Positions 9,751-18,676 of a stretch of 64,000 bases of DNA are shown one piece after another. Within the stretch, counting starts at the first letter, position 1. The number at the start of each line of letters is the position of its first letter. The notes beneath the pieces were generated by a model that ran no database searches, was not told where the DNA came from, and was given only the letters and a program-made list of their open reading frames with translations. A program made the position numbers and the translations under genes. This stretch comes from Streptomyces sp. NBC_01351 (lineage in GTDB: Bacteria > Actinomycetota > Actinomycetes > Streptomycetales > Streptomycetaceae), in assembly GCF_036237315.1 (NCBI RefSeq), contig NZ_CP108356.1, positions 4,274,501 to 4,338,500 of the forward strand, given 5' to 3'.

Positions 9751-9787
9751 GGCATCCCGGGCGCCCCATCGGGGTGCCCGGGATGCC
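9751..9787 (-). terminator. Terminator after the PASTA kinase gene
   Basis: Arms GGCATCCCGGGC (9751-9762) and GCCCGGGATGCC (9776-9787) pair perfectly, with an inner CCCC/GGGG stem. It lies 50 bases beyond the kinase stop codon on the minus strand. Confidence 0.7.
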
Positions 9788-9836
9788 GGTGTGGAGCAGT
9801 GTCGGCGCTGACCGGTGCCGGCCGGTGCCGGCCGGT

Positions 9837-11546
9837 CTACTCGGGGTTGCCGGTCGACACGGTCAGCGTGTACTCCGTGCCTTCCTTCGCGATCTTGTCG
9901 CCGGGGCGCGGGGACTGGTCGAGCACCTGGTCCTTGCCGTACACGGCCTCGTCCTTCTCCACGATCCTGTACTTGCCGCCCGAGGCCTGGATGCAGGCCT
10001 TCACGGACAGCAGGTTCTTGTACCGAAGGTCCGGCGCCGAGTACTTTTCGGCCTCGCTGTAGTGCTTCACCGGCTCCTTGCACTTGGCCGGGTCGATCGT
10101 GCGCGAGGGGTCCGGCCCCTTGTACCCGGCCTTGGCGGAGGCCTTGGCGGACGCGGAGGTGGAGGCGGATGCCGAGGTGCCCGGGCCGTCCGCCGTCTGC
10201 TTGCCCTCGTCGTCGCCGTCCGAGACGATCGCGGCGATCAGGCCGCCGATCGCCAGCAGCGACACCACGATCGCGCCCACGAGCACCGGCATGTTCTTCT
10301 TGCCGCCGCCCGCGCCGCCGCCCCGGCCCGACTGGTTCGGGGCGGTCGTCGGGGAGATCGTGTACGGCGGCGGGGTGTGCGGCGCGTACTGCTGCTGCGG
10401 CGGGGGAGTGTGCGGCGCGTACTGCTGCTGCGGCGGGGGAGTGTGCGGGTAGGCGTAGCCGCCCTGCCCGTGCACCTGCGGCTGCGGGGCCGGCGTCGGC
10501 GGCCCGTACGGACCGGGCGCCGGGGTCTGCGGCGTCTGGTACGGCTGCTGCACCGACTGCGGCGGGGCCTGGTAGCCCGAGTCCACCGGCGGGAACACGG
10601 CCGAGGACACGCCCGCACCGTTGCCGCCCGTCGGGGCGCCCTGGACGATGACCGGAGCCCCGGTCTGTCCGGCGGCCAGCACCCGGGCGATCTCGTCCGC
10701 CATGGCCGCCGCCGTGGGGAAACGCTCGTTCGGGTTCTTCTTCAGGGCGCGCGCCACCAGCGCGTCCATCGCCGGGGTCACCGCGCGGTTGATGGAGGAC
10801 GGGGCGACCGGCTCCTCCTGCACGTGCGCGTACGCGATGGCCAGCGGCGAGTCCGCGTCGAAGGGGATCCGACCGGTCAGCAGCTGGAAGAGCATGATGC
10901 CGACCGAGTACAGGTCGGAGCGGGCGTCGACCCCGCGCCCCAGTGCCTGCTCGGGCGACAGGTACTGCGGGGTGCCGACGACCATGCCGGTCTGCGTCAT
11001 CGAGGTGACACCCGACTGCATGGCACGGGCGATGCCGAAGTCCATCACCTTGACCACGCCACGCTTGGTGATCATGACGTTGCCCGGCTTGATGTCGCGG
11101 TGGACGAGCCCCATCTCGTGGCTGGTGTCCAGGGCGGCCAGTACGTCGGCCGTCACCTTCAGCGCCTTGTCGGCCGGCATCGCACCGTACTGCGCGATGT
11201 CCGCCTGGAGCACGGAGCCGAGCGGCTGCCCCTCCACGTACTCCATGACGATGTACGGCATGAGCGAGCCCTCGAACTCGTCCTCACCCGTGTCGAACAC
11301 CGAGACGATGTTGGTGTGCGACAGTTTGGCCACAGCCTGGGCCTCGCGGCGGAACCGCTCGCGGAACGACTGCTCGCGACCCAGCTCCGTGTGCAGGGTC
11401 TTGATGGCCACCTGGCGGTCGAGCGCCGTGTCGTGCGCGAGGTACACGGCGGCCATGCCGCCCTCGCCGAGCAAATCCCGTAGCTGGTAACGGCCACGGG
11501 CCAGGGAACCGCCTGCGTACCGGCCCTGAGTGCCGTCCTGGCTCAT
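9837..11546 (-). CDS. Ser/Thr protein kinase with one PASTA-like domain
   Basis: A 569-residue Hanks-type kinase. The kinase domain (about residues 20-280) has GEGGMAAVYLA, the ATP-binding lysine in VAIKTL, the catalytic loop HRDIKPGN, DFG in VMDFGIARA, an activation loop with SMTQTGMVVGTPQY and the APE-equivalent SPEQA. Then follow a Tyr/Pro/Gln-rich juxtamembrane linker with repeated YAPHTPPPQQQ, one transmembrane helix (about 425-447) and a single extracellular PASTA-like module at the C-terminus. PASTA domains in PknB relatives bind muropeptides or lipid II and tie the kinase to cell-wall growth; having only one is fewer than the usual three or four. It is divergent from a second kinase at 11753. 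Confidence 0.92.
   Translation of the reverse strand: MSQDGTQGRYAGGSLARGRYQLRDLLGEGGMAAVYLAHDTALDRQVAIKTLHTELGREQSFRERFRREAQAVAKLSHTNIVSVFDTGEDEFEGSLMPYIVMEYVEGQPLGSVLQADIAQYGAMPADKALKVTADVLAALDTSHEMGLVHRDIKPGNVMITKRGVVKVMDFGIARAMQSGVTSMTQTGMVVGTPQYLSPEQALGRGVDARSDLYSVGIMLFQLLTGRIPFDADSPLAIAYAHVQEEPVAPSSINRAVTPAMDALVARALKKNPNERFPTAAAMADEIARVLAAGQTGAPVIVQGAPTGGNGAGVSSAVFPPVDSGYQAPPQSVQQPYQTPQTPAPGPYGPPTPAPQPQVHGQGGYAYPHTPPPQQQYAPHTPPPQQQYAPHTPPPYTISPTTAPNQSGRGGGAGGGKKNMPVLVGAIVVSLLAIGGLIAAIVSDGDDEGKQTADGPGTSASASTSASAKASAKAGYKGPDPSRTIDPAKCKEPVKHYSEAEKYSAPDLRYKNLLSVKACIQASGGKYRIVEKDEAVYGKDQVLDQSPRPGDKIAKEGTEYTLTVSTGNPE
10375..10447 (-). repeat. 33-base in-frame tandem repeat in the kinase linker
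   Basis: Two identical 33-base units (10375-10407 and 10408-10440) plus the beginning of a third encode YAPHTPPPQQQ copies in the kinase juxtamembrane linker. Exact identity suggests recent slippage, so copy number may vary between strains. Confidence 0.85.
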
Positions 11547-11752
11547 GACTGTTGCTTCCCCTCAGCTGCTTGTGTCGCGCCCAGTCTGCCGGAGGGCAAG
11601 CACACGTCAAGCCAGGTACCCGTTCTGTGACCACGCTGCCACAGGACGACTAGTCCGAACGGCGACCGGGTCCGAGGCTGTAGCGTTCATCGGAGCAGCA
11701 AAGAAGAGGAAAACCGCCTAGCAGCGGCCGAGAGAGACGACGGCGAGGACTG

Positions 11753-13351
11753 ATGGCACCCGAACCCGAGGGAAACGGCGCCGGGATGACCGAGGGTCCT
11801 GAGCACTGGGGCGCCGGCGGCCTGGTGGGAGACGGCCGTTACCGGCTGACGCACCGGCTGGGCCGTGGCGGCATGGCCGAGGTGTTCGCCGCCGAGGACG
11901 TACGTCTGGGCCGCACCGTCGCCGTCAAGCTGCTCCGCCCCGACCTGGCCGAGGATCCCGTCTCGAAGGCGCGCTTCACGCGCGAGGCACAGTCCGTCGC
12001 GGGACTCAACCACCATGCCGTCGTCGCCGTGTACGACTCGGGCGAGGACCGGGTCGGCCCGAACACCGTCCCGTACATCGTGATGGAGCTGGTCGAGGGC
12101 CGCACCATCCGCGACCTGCTGCTCAGCGCCGAGGCCCCGGGCCCCGAGCAGGCGCTCATCATCGTCTCCGGCGTGCTCGAAGCGCTCGCCTACTCGCACC
12201 AGCACGGCATCGTCCACCGTGACATCAAGCCGGCGAACGTCATCATCACCGACGCCGGCGCGGTCAAGGTGATGGACTTCGGCATCGCGCGCGCCCTGCA
12301 CGGTGCGCAGTCGACGATGACGCAGACCGGCATGGTCATGGGCACCCCGCAGTACCTGTCGCCGGAGCAGGCCCTCGGCAAGGCCGTGGACCACCGCTCC
12401 GACCTGTACGCGACCGGCTGCCTGCTGTACGAACTCCTCGCGCTGCGGCCCCCGTTCACCGGCGAAACCCCGCTCTCGGTGGTCTACCAGCACGTACAGG
12501 ACGCCCCGGTGCCGCCCTCGCAGCTGCCGGAGGGCCACACCATCCCCCACGAGCTCGACGGCCTCGTCATGCGTTCCCTCGCCAAGGACCCGGACGACCG
12601 GTTCCAGAGCGCCGAGGAGATGCGCGGACTGGTCCAGTACGCGCTCCGGATGCTGCACGACCAGGGCCCCAACACCGGAACCTGGAACACCGGCCCGGTC
12701 ACCATGGCCCTGCCGCACGGCCGCGGCGGGAGCCAGACCACGGTCATGCCCGCGGGCGGCGGGACGGGTGGTCAGCCGGCCTACGGCTCGAACTCCATGA
12801 CCTCGCAGTTCCAGCAGCCGATGGTGCCGCCGCTGAACCCGGACGACGGCTCCGCCTTCCCCGGCGGCCGGGGTGGCCGGGGCGGCCACGACGGCTACGA
12901 CGGTTACGACGACCGCGGCAACGGCGGCCGCTGGAAGATGTGGCTCTTCGCGGTGCTCGCGGTCGTCGCGGTCGCCGGGGGCGTGGCCTACGCGGTCACC
13001 TCCGTGGTCGACAAGCAGAAGGAGACCCCGCCGGCCACCCAGTCGAGCACGCCCGGCGGGCAGCCGAGCACGCCCGGAGCGACGGGGGACACGCCGTCGC
13101 AGCCGACCCCGACCAACACGCCCTCGTTCAGCGAGTCCACGTTCACGGCGACCCGCAGCAGGACGCCGAGCCACACGCCGTCGAGCTCGGCGTCGGCGTC
13201 CTCGTCCACGTCGAATTCGGCGTCGCCCTCGGAGTCCAAGAGCGGCTCGTCGACGGCCACGCCGACGCGCAGCCCCTCGGCCTCGCCCTCGGCGTCGAAG
13301 ACCGATGGCCCCGGCCCCGGCGGCCCCGCCAACCCGAACGACGAGGAATAG
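11753..13351 (+). CDS. Ser/Thr protein kinase, single-TM, no PASTA
   Basis: A 532-residue Hanks-type kinase. The kinase domain (about residues 27-290) has GRGGMAEVFAA, VAVKLL, HRDIKPAN, VMDFGIARA and STMTQTGMVMGTPQYLSPEQ, close to its divergent neighbour. A Gly/Asp-rich linker and one membrane helix (about 395-415, MWLFAVLAVVAVAGGVAYAV) lead to a ~110-residue extracellular tail rich in Ser, Thr and Pro with no recognisable sensor domain. The two kinases face away from each other across 206 bases (11547-11752) that must hold both promoters. They probably arose by duplication; cross-phosphorylation is possible but not shown. Confidence 0.92.
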   Translation: MAPEPEGNGAGMTEGPEHWGAGGLVGDGRYRLTHRLGRGGMAEVFAAEDVRLGRTVAVKLLRPDLAEDPVSKARFTREAQSVAGLNHHAVVAVYDSGEDRVGPNTVPYIVMELVEGRTIRDLLLSAEAPGPEQALIIVSGVLEALAYSHQHGIVHRDIKPANVIITDAGAVKVMDFGIARALHGAQSTMTQTGMVMGTPQYLSPEQALGKAVDHRSDLYATGCLLYELLALRPPFTGETPLSVVYQHVQDAPVPPSQLPEGHTIPHELDGLVMRSLAKDPDDRFQSAEEMRGLVQYALRMLHDQGPNTGTWNTGPVTMALPHGRGGSQTTVMPAGGGTGGQPAYGSNSMTSQFQQPMVPPLNPDDGSAFPGGRGGRGGHDGYDGYDDRGNGGRWKMWLFAVLAVVAVAGGVAYAVTSVVDKQKETPPATQSSTPGGQPSTPGATGDTPSQPTPTNTPSFSESTFTATRSRTPSHTPSSSASASSSTSNSASPSESKSGSSTATPTRSPSASPSASKTDGPGPGGPANPNDEE

Positions 13352-13358
13352 CGGAAGA

Positions 13359-13386
13359 CCGGGATCCCGGAAGACGGGGATCCCGG
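13359..13386. terminator. Bidirectional terminator between kinase and PPOX genes
   Basis: Arms CCGGGATCCC (13359-13368) and GGGATCCCGG (13377-13386) with an 8-base loop lie between two convergent genes and could end both transcripts. Confidence 0.6.
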
Positions 13387-13390
13387 AGCG

Positions 13391-13807
13391 TCAGAGCGCG
13401 TGCTGGTATGCGCGGTCGGGATTTCCGGCGAGCGAGTGCACGCTGACGAACTGGGGTTCGATGCGCATGTAGACGGGGTCGAAGACCGCTCCGTCCACGA
13501 AATGCGGACCCGGGCCGAACAGTTCCAGTTCGGCGGTGGTCGGCTCGACGATCTCGGCCGTTCCGGTGAACTGGACGGACCACAGCCGGGTGTCCTGGGA
13601 ATTGAAGTTGTCCGCTCCGTAGGCCACCACGCTGCCGTTGCAGGCCTGGTGGTAGCCGAAGCCGGCGTGCATTCTCAGCACGACCTTGTCCTCCACCACG
13701 ATGTGGCGGGCGAGGGCGAGGAAGGGCAGCGCGCGCATGCTGGTGGCGACACGGCCGTACGGCACCCGGCGCAGCAGTTCGATGGCGTGCAGTTCCTCTG
13801 GGGACAT
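13391..13807 (-). CDS. Pyridoxamine 5'-phosphate oxidase-fold flavoprotein
   Basis: A 138-residue split-barrel protein of the PPOX-like family (FMN or related cofactor). It shows ELLRRVPYGRVATSMRALPFLALARHIVVEDKVV, then the strand pattern GSVVAYGADNF and WSVQFTGTAEIVEP usual in these proteins. The substrate is not known. The ATG at 13807 follows GGAAAG at 8 bases; a GTG at 13831 would add eight residues (MSYRKVGR) but has no ribosome site. An imperfect inverted repeat TTCCGGTACG/CGTGCCGGAA just upstream might be regulatory. The neighbour is a NarL-type regulator on the same strand. Confidence 0.82.
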   Translation of the reverse strand: MSPEELHAIELLRRVPYGRVATSMRALPFLALARHIVVEDKVVLRMHAGFGYHQACNGSVVAYGADNFNSQDTRLWSVQFTGTAEIVEPTTAELELFGPGPHFVDGAVFDPVYMRIEPQFVSVHSLAGNPDRAYQHAL

Positions 13808-13892
13808 GCGTCCCACTTTCCGGTACGACACCGTGCCGGAAAAGAGGAGCCCGCCCCCATGATCGAGGACGTTGGTCCCGAATTAAACAGCT

Positions 13893-13937
13893 CGCCCCGT
13901 GGAAGTGCGCTGCGAAGGAGTGCGACTCCACGGGGCG
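13893..13937 (-). terminator. Hairpin terminator after the response regulator gene
   Basis: Perfect 11-base arms CGCCCCGTGGA (13893-13903) and TCCACGGGGCG (13927-13937) with a 23-base loop lie 26 bases beyond the regulator stop codon. Confidence 0.6.
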
Positions 13938-13962
13938 TCACGCTGTGTGAGGGATCCGGCGG

Positions 13963-14643
13963 TCAGTGCCGCTTCTCCGCCTGGAGGCGGGCCACGTAGG
14001 CCGCGGCCTGGGAGCGGCGCTCCATGCCCAGCTTGGAGAGCAGGCTGGAGACGTAGTTCTTGATCGTCTTCTCGGCCAGGTGCAGCCGCTCGCCGATGAC
14101 CCGGTTGGTCAGGCCCTCGCCGATCAGGTCGAGGATCTTCCGCTCCTGCTCGGTGAGGTTGGAGAGCCGGTCGTCGCCCTTGCCGTTCTTGCCGTCGCGC
14201 AGCCGCTCCAGCACCCGGGCGGTGGCCACCGGGTCCAGCAGGGACTTGCCCGCCGCCACGTCCCGTACGGCGCTGAGCAGCTCATTGCCGCGGATCGCCT
14301 TGAGGACGTAGCCCGAGGCGCCGGCCATGATCGCGTCGAACAGTGCCTCGTCGTCGGCGAACGAGGTCAGCATCAGGCACTTGATGTCCTCGTTCTGGGA
14401 GCGCACCTCGCGGCACACCTCCACACCACTGCCGTCGGGCAGCCGGACGTCGAGCACGGCCACGTCCGGGCGGGTGGCGGGGATCCGGACCAGCGCGTCG
14501 GCGGCCGTACCGGCCTCGCCCACGATCTCGATGTCCTCTTCGACCGACAACAGCTCATGGACACCCCGACGTACCACTTCGTGGTCGTCCAGGAGGAATA
14601 CCTTGATTTTTCCGTCTTCGCGCACGAAGTCAGTTTCACACAC
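13963..14643 (-). CDS. NarL/FixJ (DevR-like) response regulator
   Basis: A 226-residue orphan response regulator. The receiver domain has the acidic pair in KVFLLDDHEVV, phospho-acceptor Asp in VAVLDVRLPDG, conserved Thr in LMLTSFADD and Lys in YVLKAIRG. The C-terminal LuxR-type HTH is LTEQERKILDLIGEGLTNRVIGERLHLAEKTIKNYVSSLLSKLG, the DevR/DosR arrangement. No histidine kinase is adjacent, so the partner is elsewhere. The GTG at 14643 has GAGG close upstream; an in-frame GTG at 14625 is an alternative. It is divergent from the bkd operon across a 308-base region and may regulate it (inference). Confidence 0.92.
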   Translation of the reverse strand: MCETDFVREDGKIKVFLLDDHEVVRRGVHELLSVEEDIEIVGEAGTAADALVRIPATRPDVAVLDVRLPDGSGVEVCREVRSQNEDIKCLMLTSFADDEALFDAIMAGASGYVLKAIRGNELLSAVRDVAAGKSLLDPVATARVLERLRDGKNGKGDDRLSNLTEQERKILDLIGEGLTNRVIGERLHLAEKTIKNYVSSLLSKLGMERRSQAAAYVARLQAEKRH

Positions 14644-14740
14644 TCACCTCTTCCCTGCCGGAGTTACCCGGGATAACGTGCCGTTGTTCCGGCCCCCTGC
14701 AAGGCTGTGACCAGTGGTTGTTCCCGCCTGCGGCGATTTA

Positions 14741-14754
14741 CTTGGAAATCCAAG
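14741..14754. promoter_or_regulatory. Palindrome in the 308-base region upstream of bkdA
   Basis: CTTGGAAATCCAAG is a perfect inverted repeat (CTTGGA-AA-TCCAAG) in the regulator-bkdA intergenic region 14644-14951 and stands out as AT-richer than its surroundings. Bkd operons are often controlled by Lrp/AsnC-type regulators, but no such gene is nearby. Nothing else in this region is gene-like. Confidence 0.45.
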
Positions 14755-14951
14755 CAAAAACGCAGGTCAGGCGGGGTTTCGCAGTTATGCGGCGCACTGG
14801 GTAACGTGCAATGCGCAGGGCACTCGCCGGGGCACCTGTCACGCCTGAATCCCGTACACGACGCGCACCCACCCCGTGCGCTGGTACGGATCCAGGTGAG
14901 CCGCACTGGACCCCGGAGAACCCGGGTGCCGGACCGACGGAGGAGCACCAA

Positions 14952-16151
14952 GTGACCGTGGAGAGCACTGCCGCGCGCAAGCCGCGACGCAGCAGCGGCA
15001 CCAAGCGGGCTGCAGGCGCGGCAAGCGCCGCCAAGCCCGCCGCTGCCACCGCGCAGACGCAGGACGCTGAACCTCAGCTCGTACAGCTGCTGACGCCCGA
15101 AGGGGAACGAGTCGACAACGCGGAAAACGCGGAGTTCGCCCCCTTCGTCGCCGACATCACCACCGAGGACCTGCGCGGGCTGTACCGCGACATGGTGCTC
15201 ACCCGCCGCTTCGACGGTGAGGCGACCTCGCTCCAGCGTCAGGGCGAACTGGGCCTGTGGGCCTCGCTCCTCGGCCAGGAGGCGGCGCAGATCGGCTCCG
15301 GCCGGGCGCTCCGCGGGGACGACTACGTCTTCCCGACCTACCGGGAGCACGGCGTGGCCTGGTGCCGCGGCGTCGACCCGACCAACCTCCTCGGCATGTT
15401 CCGCGGTGTGAACCACGGCGGCTGGGACCCGAACACCAACAACTTCCACCTGTACACGATCGTCATCGGCTCGCAGACGCTGCACGCGACCGGTTACGCG
15501 ATGGGTGTGGCCAAGGACGGCGCCGACTCGGCCGTCATCGCCTACTTCGGCGACGGCGCGTCCAGCCAGGGCGACGTGGCCGAGGCCTTCACCTTCTCGG
15601 CCGTCTACAACTCCCCGGTCGTGTTCTTCTGCCAGAACAACCAGTGGGCGATCTCCGAGCCGACCGAGCGCCAGATGCGCGTGCCGCTCTACCAGCGCGC
15701 GCAGGGCTTCGGCTTCCCCGGCGTCCGCGTCGACGGCAACGACGTCCTGGCCTGCCTGGCCGTGACCCGCTGGGCGCTGGAGCGGGCCCGCCGGGGAGAG
15801 GGCCCGACCCTGGTCGAGGCGTTCACGTACCGCATGGGCGCGCACACCACCTCCGACGACCCGACGAAGTACCGCCGGGACGAGGAGACGGCCGCCTGGG
15901 AGGCGAAGGACCCGATCCTGCGCCTGAAGACCCACCTGCTGGCCACCGGGGGCGCCGACGAGGCGTTCTTCGCGGAGCTGGAGGCGGAGAGCGAGGTCCT
16001 GGGCAAGCGGGTGCGCGAGGTCGTGCGCGCCATGCCCGACCCCGACACCATGGCGATCTTCGAGAACGTCTACGCGGACGGGCACGCGCTCGTCGACGAG
16101 GAGCGCGCCCAGTTCGCCGCCTACCTCGCGTCCTTCGAGGAGGGTCACTGA
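14952..16151 (+). CDS. bkdA: Branched-chain 2-oxoacid dehydrogenase E1 alpha
   Basis: A 399-residue thiamine diphosphate-dependent subunit. With BkdB it decarboxylates the 2-oxoacids of Leu, Ile and Val to feed acyl-CoA starters into branched fatty acids and polyketides. The ThDP motif runs from FGDGASSQGDVAEAFTFSAV to QNNQWAIS (GDG...NN). The phosphorylation-loop-like region is YRMGAHTTSDDPTKYR. An Ala/Lys-rich N-terminal ~45 residues precedes the domain. The GTG at 14952 follows GGAGGAG at 6 bases and is clearly the start. The stop overlaps the bkdB start by one base. Confidence 0.93.
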   Translation: MTVESTAARKPRRSSGTKRAAGAASAAKPAAATAQTQDAEPQLVQLLTPEGERVDNAENAEFAPFVADITTEDLRGLYRDMVLTRRFDGEATSLQRQGELGLWASLLGQEAAQIGSGRALRGDDYVFPTYREHGVAWCRGVDPTNLLGMFRGVNHGGWDPNTNNFHLYTIVIGSQTLHATGYAMGVAKDGADSAVIAYFGDGASSQGDVAEAFTFSAVYNSPVVFFCQNNQWAISEPTERQMRVPLYQRAQGFGFPGVRVDGNDVLACLAVTRWALERARRGEGPTLVEAFTYRMGAHTTSDDPTKYRRDEETAAWEAKDPILRLKTHLLATGGADEAFFAELEAESEVLGKRVREVVRAMPDPDTMAIFENVYADGHALVDEERAQFAAYLASFEEGH

Positions 16152-17131
16152 TGGCCACCGAAAAGATGTCGATCGCCAAGGCGCTCAACGAGTCCCTGCG
16201 CAAGGCCCTGGAGACGGACCCGAAGGTCCTGATCATGGGTGAGGACGTGGGCAAGCTGGGCGGTGTCTTCCGGATCACCGACGGCCTGCAGAAGGACTTC
16301 GGCGAGGAGCGGGTCATCGACACCCCGCTCGCCGAGTCCGGCATCGTCGGCACTGCGATCGGCCTGGCCCTGCGCGGGTACCGGCCGGTCGTGGAGATCC
16401 AGTTCGACGGGTTCGTCTTCCCCGCGTACGACCAGATCGTCACGCAGCTCGCGAAGATGCACGCGCGCGCCCTCGGCAAGATCAAGATGCCGGTCGTCGT
16501 GCGCATCCCGTACGCGGGCGGCATCGGCGCGGTCGAGCACCACAGCGAGTCCCCGGAGGCGCTCTTCGCGCACGTGCCGGGCCTCAAGGTGGTCTCCCCG
16601 TCGAACGCGTCGGACGCGTACTGGATGCTCCAGCAGGCGATCCTCAGCGACGACCCGGTGATCTTCTTCGAGCCGAAGCGCCGCTACTGGGACAAGGGCG
16701 AGGTCGACACCGACGCGATCCCGTACCAGCTGCACAAGGCGCGGGTGGCGCGCGAGGGTGCGGACGTCACCCTGGCCGCCTACGGTCCGATGGTGAAGGT
16801 GTGCCTGGAGGCGGCGGCCGCGGCCGCCGAGGAGGGCAAGTCGATCGAGGTCGTGGACCTGCGGTCGATGTCCCCGGTCGACTTCGACGGGATCCAGGCT
16901 TCGGTCGAGAAGACCCGCCGCCTGGTCGTCGTCCACGAGGCTCCGGTCTTCCTGGGCGTGGGCTCGGAGATCGCCGCTCGCATCACGGAGCGGTGCTTCT
17001 ACCACCTGGAGGCGCCGGTCCTGCGCGTGGGCGGTTTCCACGCGCCGTACCCGCCGGCCCGCCTGGAGGACGAGTACCTGCCGGGCCTGGACCGGGTGCT
17101 CGACGCCGTCGACCGCTCGCTGGCGTACTGA
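16151..17131 (+). CDS. bkdB: Branched-chain 2-oxoacid dehydrogenase E1 beta
   Basis: A 326-residue transketolase-type E1 beta subunit. Typical features are MGEDVGKLGGVFRITDGL, the conserved DTPLAESGIVGTAIGLAL, the central YDQIVTQLAKM and a C-terminal transketolase domain with VVDLRSMSPVDFD and VHEAPVFLGVGSE. It pairs with BkdA in an alpha2beta2 heterotetramer. TGATG overlap with bkdA ensures coupled translation, and bkdC follows after 12 bases. Confidence 0.93.
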   Translation: MATEKMSIAKALNESLRKALETDPKVLIMGEDVGKLGGVFRITDGLQKDFGEERVIDTPLAESGIVGTAIGLALRGYRPVVEIQFDGFVFPAYDQIVTQLAKMHARALGKIKMPVVVRIPYAGGIGAVEHHSESPEALFAHVPGLKVVSPSNASDAYWMLQQAILSDDPVIFFEPKRRYWDKGEVDTDAIPYQLHKARVAREGADVTLAAYGPMVKVCLEAAAAAAEEGKSIEVVDLRSMSPVDFDGIQASVEKTRRLVVVHEAPVFLGVGSEIAARITERCFYHLEAPVLRVGGFHAPYPPARLEDEYLPGLDRVLDAVDRSLAY

Positions 17132-17143
17132 GGAGCCACGTTC

Positions 17144-18580
17144 ATGACCATCCGCGAATTCAAGATGCCCGACGTGGGCGAGGGCCTCACCGAGGCCGAG
17201 ATCCTCAAGTGGTACGTCCAGCCCGGTGACACCGTCACCGACGGGCAGGTCGTCTGCGAGGTCGAGACGGCGAAGGCGGCCGTCGAGCTGCCGATCCCGT
17301 TCGACGGTGTCGTGCACGCGCTCCTCTTCGAGGAGGGCGTCACGGTCGACGTCGGCCAGGTCATCATCTCGGTACGGACCGAGGGCGGCGCCGAGGAGGC
17401 CCCGGCCGCGGAGGCCGCGCCGGCTGCTGCCCCTGCCGCCGAGCCCGCCGCCGAGGCGGCCCCGGCCGCCCGCCAGCCCGTCCTGGTCGGTTACGGGGTC
17501 TCCGAGGCCTCCACCAAGCGCCGCCCGCGCAAGGCCGCCCCGGCGACCGCCGTGGCCGCGCAGAACGGCACGGCGGCTCCGGTGGCCGCTCCGGCTCCGG
17601 CTCCGGCCGCTCCGGTGCTGCCCGCGGTCCCGGCGCAGCCGAGCGGTGAGCGGCCGCTGGCCAAGCCGCCCGTGCGCAAGCTCGCCAAGGACCTCGGCAT
17701 CGACCTGGCCGCCGTCGTCCCCACCGGCGACGGCGGGGTCGTGACCCGGGAGGACGTCCACGCGGCGGCCGCCGCGTCCGTCGCCCCGCAGGCCGCCCCG
17801 GCAGCTGCCCCGGCAGCCGCACCGGCTCCGACCGCGGCCCCGGCCGCCGCGGCTCCGGCCGTCGCGGTCGAGGCTTCGGCGCGGGAGACCCGTATCCCGG
17901 TCAAGGGCGTCCGCAAGGTCACCGCCCAGGCCATGGTCGGCTCGGCCTTCACCGCGCCGCACGTCACCGAGTTCATCACCTTCGACGTGACGCGCACGAT
18001 GAAGCTGGTCCAGGAGCTCAAGGCGGACCCGGACCTCGCGGGCCTGCGCATCAACCCGCTCCTGCTCATCGCCAAGGCCGTCCTGGTCGCCATCCGCCGC
18101 AACCCGGACGTCAACGCGTCCTGGGACGAGGCGGCCCAGGAGATCGTGCTCAAGCACTACGTCAACCTGGGCATCGCGGCGGCCACCCCCCGCGGGCTGA
18201 TCGTCCCGAACATCAAGGACGCCCACGCCAAGACCCTCGGCGAGCTCTCGGAGTCCCTGTCCTCGCTGGTCGCCACGGCCCGCGACGGCAAGACCTCCCC
18301 GGCCGACATGCAGAACGGCACCATCACCATCACCAACGTCGGCGTCTTCGGCGTCGACACCGGTACGCCCATCCTGAACCCGGGCGAGTCCGCGATCCTC
18401 GCGGTCGGCGCGATCAAGCTCCAGCCGTGGGTCCACAAGGGCAAGGTGAAGCCGCGCCAGGTCACCACGCTGGCGCTGTCGTTCGACCACCGTCTCATCG
18501 ACGGCGAGCTCGGTTCCCGCTTCCTGGCCGACATCGCGGCGGTCCTGGAACACCCCCGCCGCCTGATCACCTGGTCGTAG
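17144..18580 (+). CDS. bkdC: Branched-chain 2-oxoacid dehydrogenase E2 (dihydrolipoyl acyltransferase)
   Basis: A 478-residue E2 core protein. One lipoyl domain (residues 1-80) carries the lipoylated Lys in VETAKAAVE. Ala/Pro-rich hinges surround a peripheral-subunit-binding domain (PVRKLAKDLGIDLAAVVPTG, about 175-215). The C-terminal catalytic domain (about 250-478) ends with the active-site motif DHRLIDG. It transfers the acyl group from lipoamide to CoA. No E3 gene is adjacent, so a shared dihydrolipoamide dehydrogenase from elsewhere must complete the complex. A terminator follows. Confidence 0.93.
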   Translation: MTIREFKMPDVGEGLTEAEILKWYVQPGDTVTDGQVVCEVETAKAAVELPIPFDGVVHALLFEEGVTVDVGQVIISVRTEGGAEEAPAAEAAPAAAPAAEPAAEAAPAARQPVLVGYGVSEASTKRRPRKAAPATAVAAQNGTAAPVAAPAPAPAAPVLPAVPAQPSGERPLAKPPVRKLAKDLGIDLAAVVPTGDGGVVTREDVHAAAAASVAPQAAPAAAPAAAPAPTAAPAAAAPAVAVEASARETRIPVKGVRKVTAQAMVGSAFTAPHVTEFITFDVTRTMKLVQELKADPDLAGLRINPLLLIAKAVLVAIRRNPDVNASWDEAAQEIVLKHYVNLGIAAATPRGLIVPNIKDAHAKTLGELSESLSSLVATARDGKTSPADMQNGTITITNVGVFGVDTGTPILNPGESAILAVGAIKLQPWVHKGKVKPRQVTTLALSFDHRLIDGELGSRFLADIAAVLEHPRRLITWS

Positions 18581-18600
18581 CGGCACCCGTAGTACCAACC

Positions 18601-18637
18601 CCGATGGCCGGTCTCCCTCCAGGAGCCCGGCCATCGG
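18601..18637 (+). terminator. Terminator of the bkd operon
   Basis: Arms CCGATGGCCGG (18601-18611) and CCGGCCATCGG (18627-18637) with a 15-base loop, 20 bases past the bkdC stop. Confidence 0.75.
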
Positions 18638-18676
18638 CCGTCGTACGGGCAGGCCTTGTGGCAGGAGAGCAGCGCC

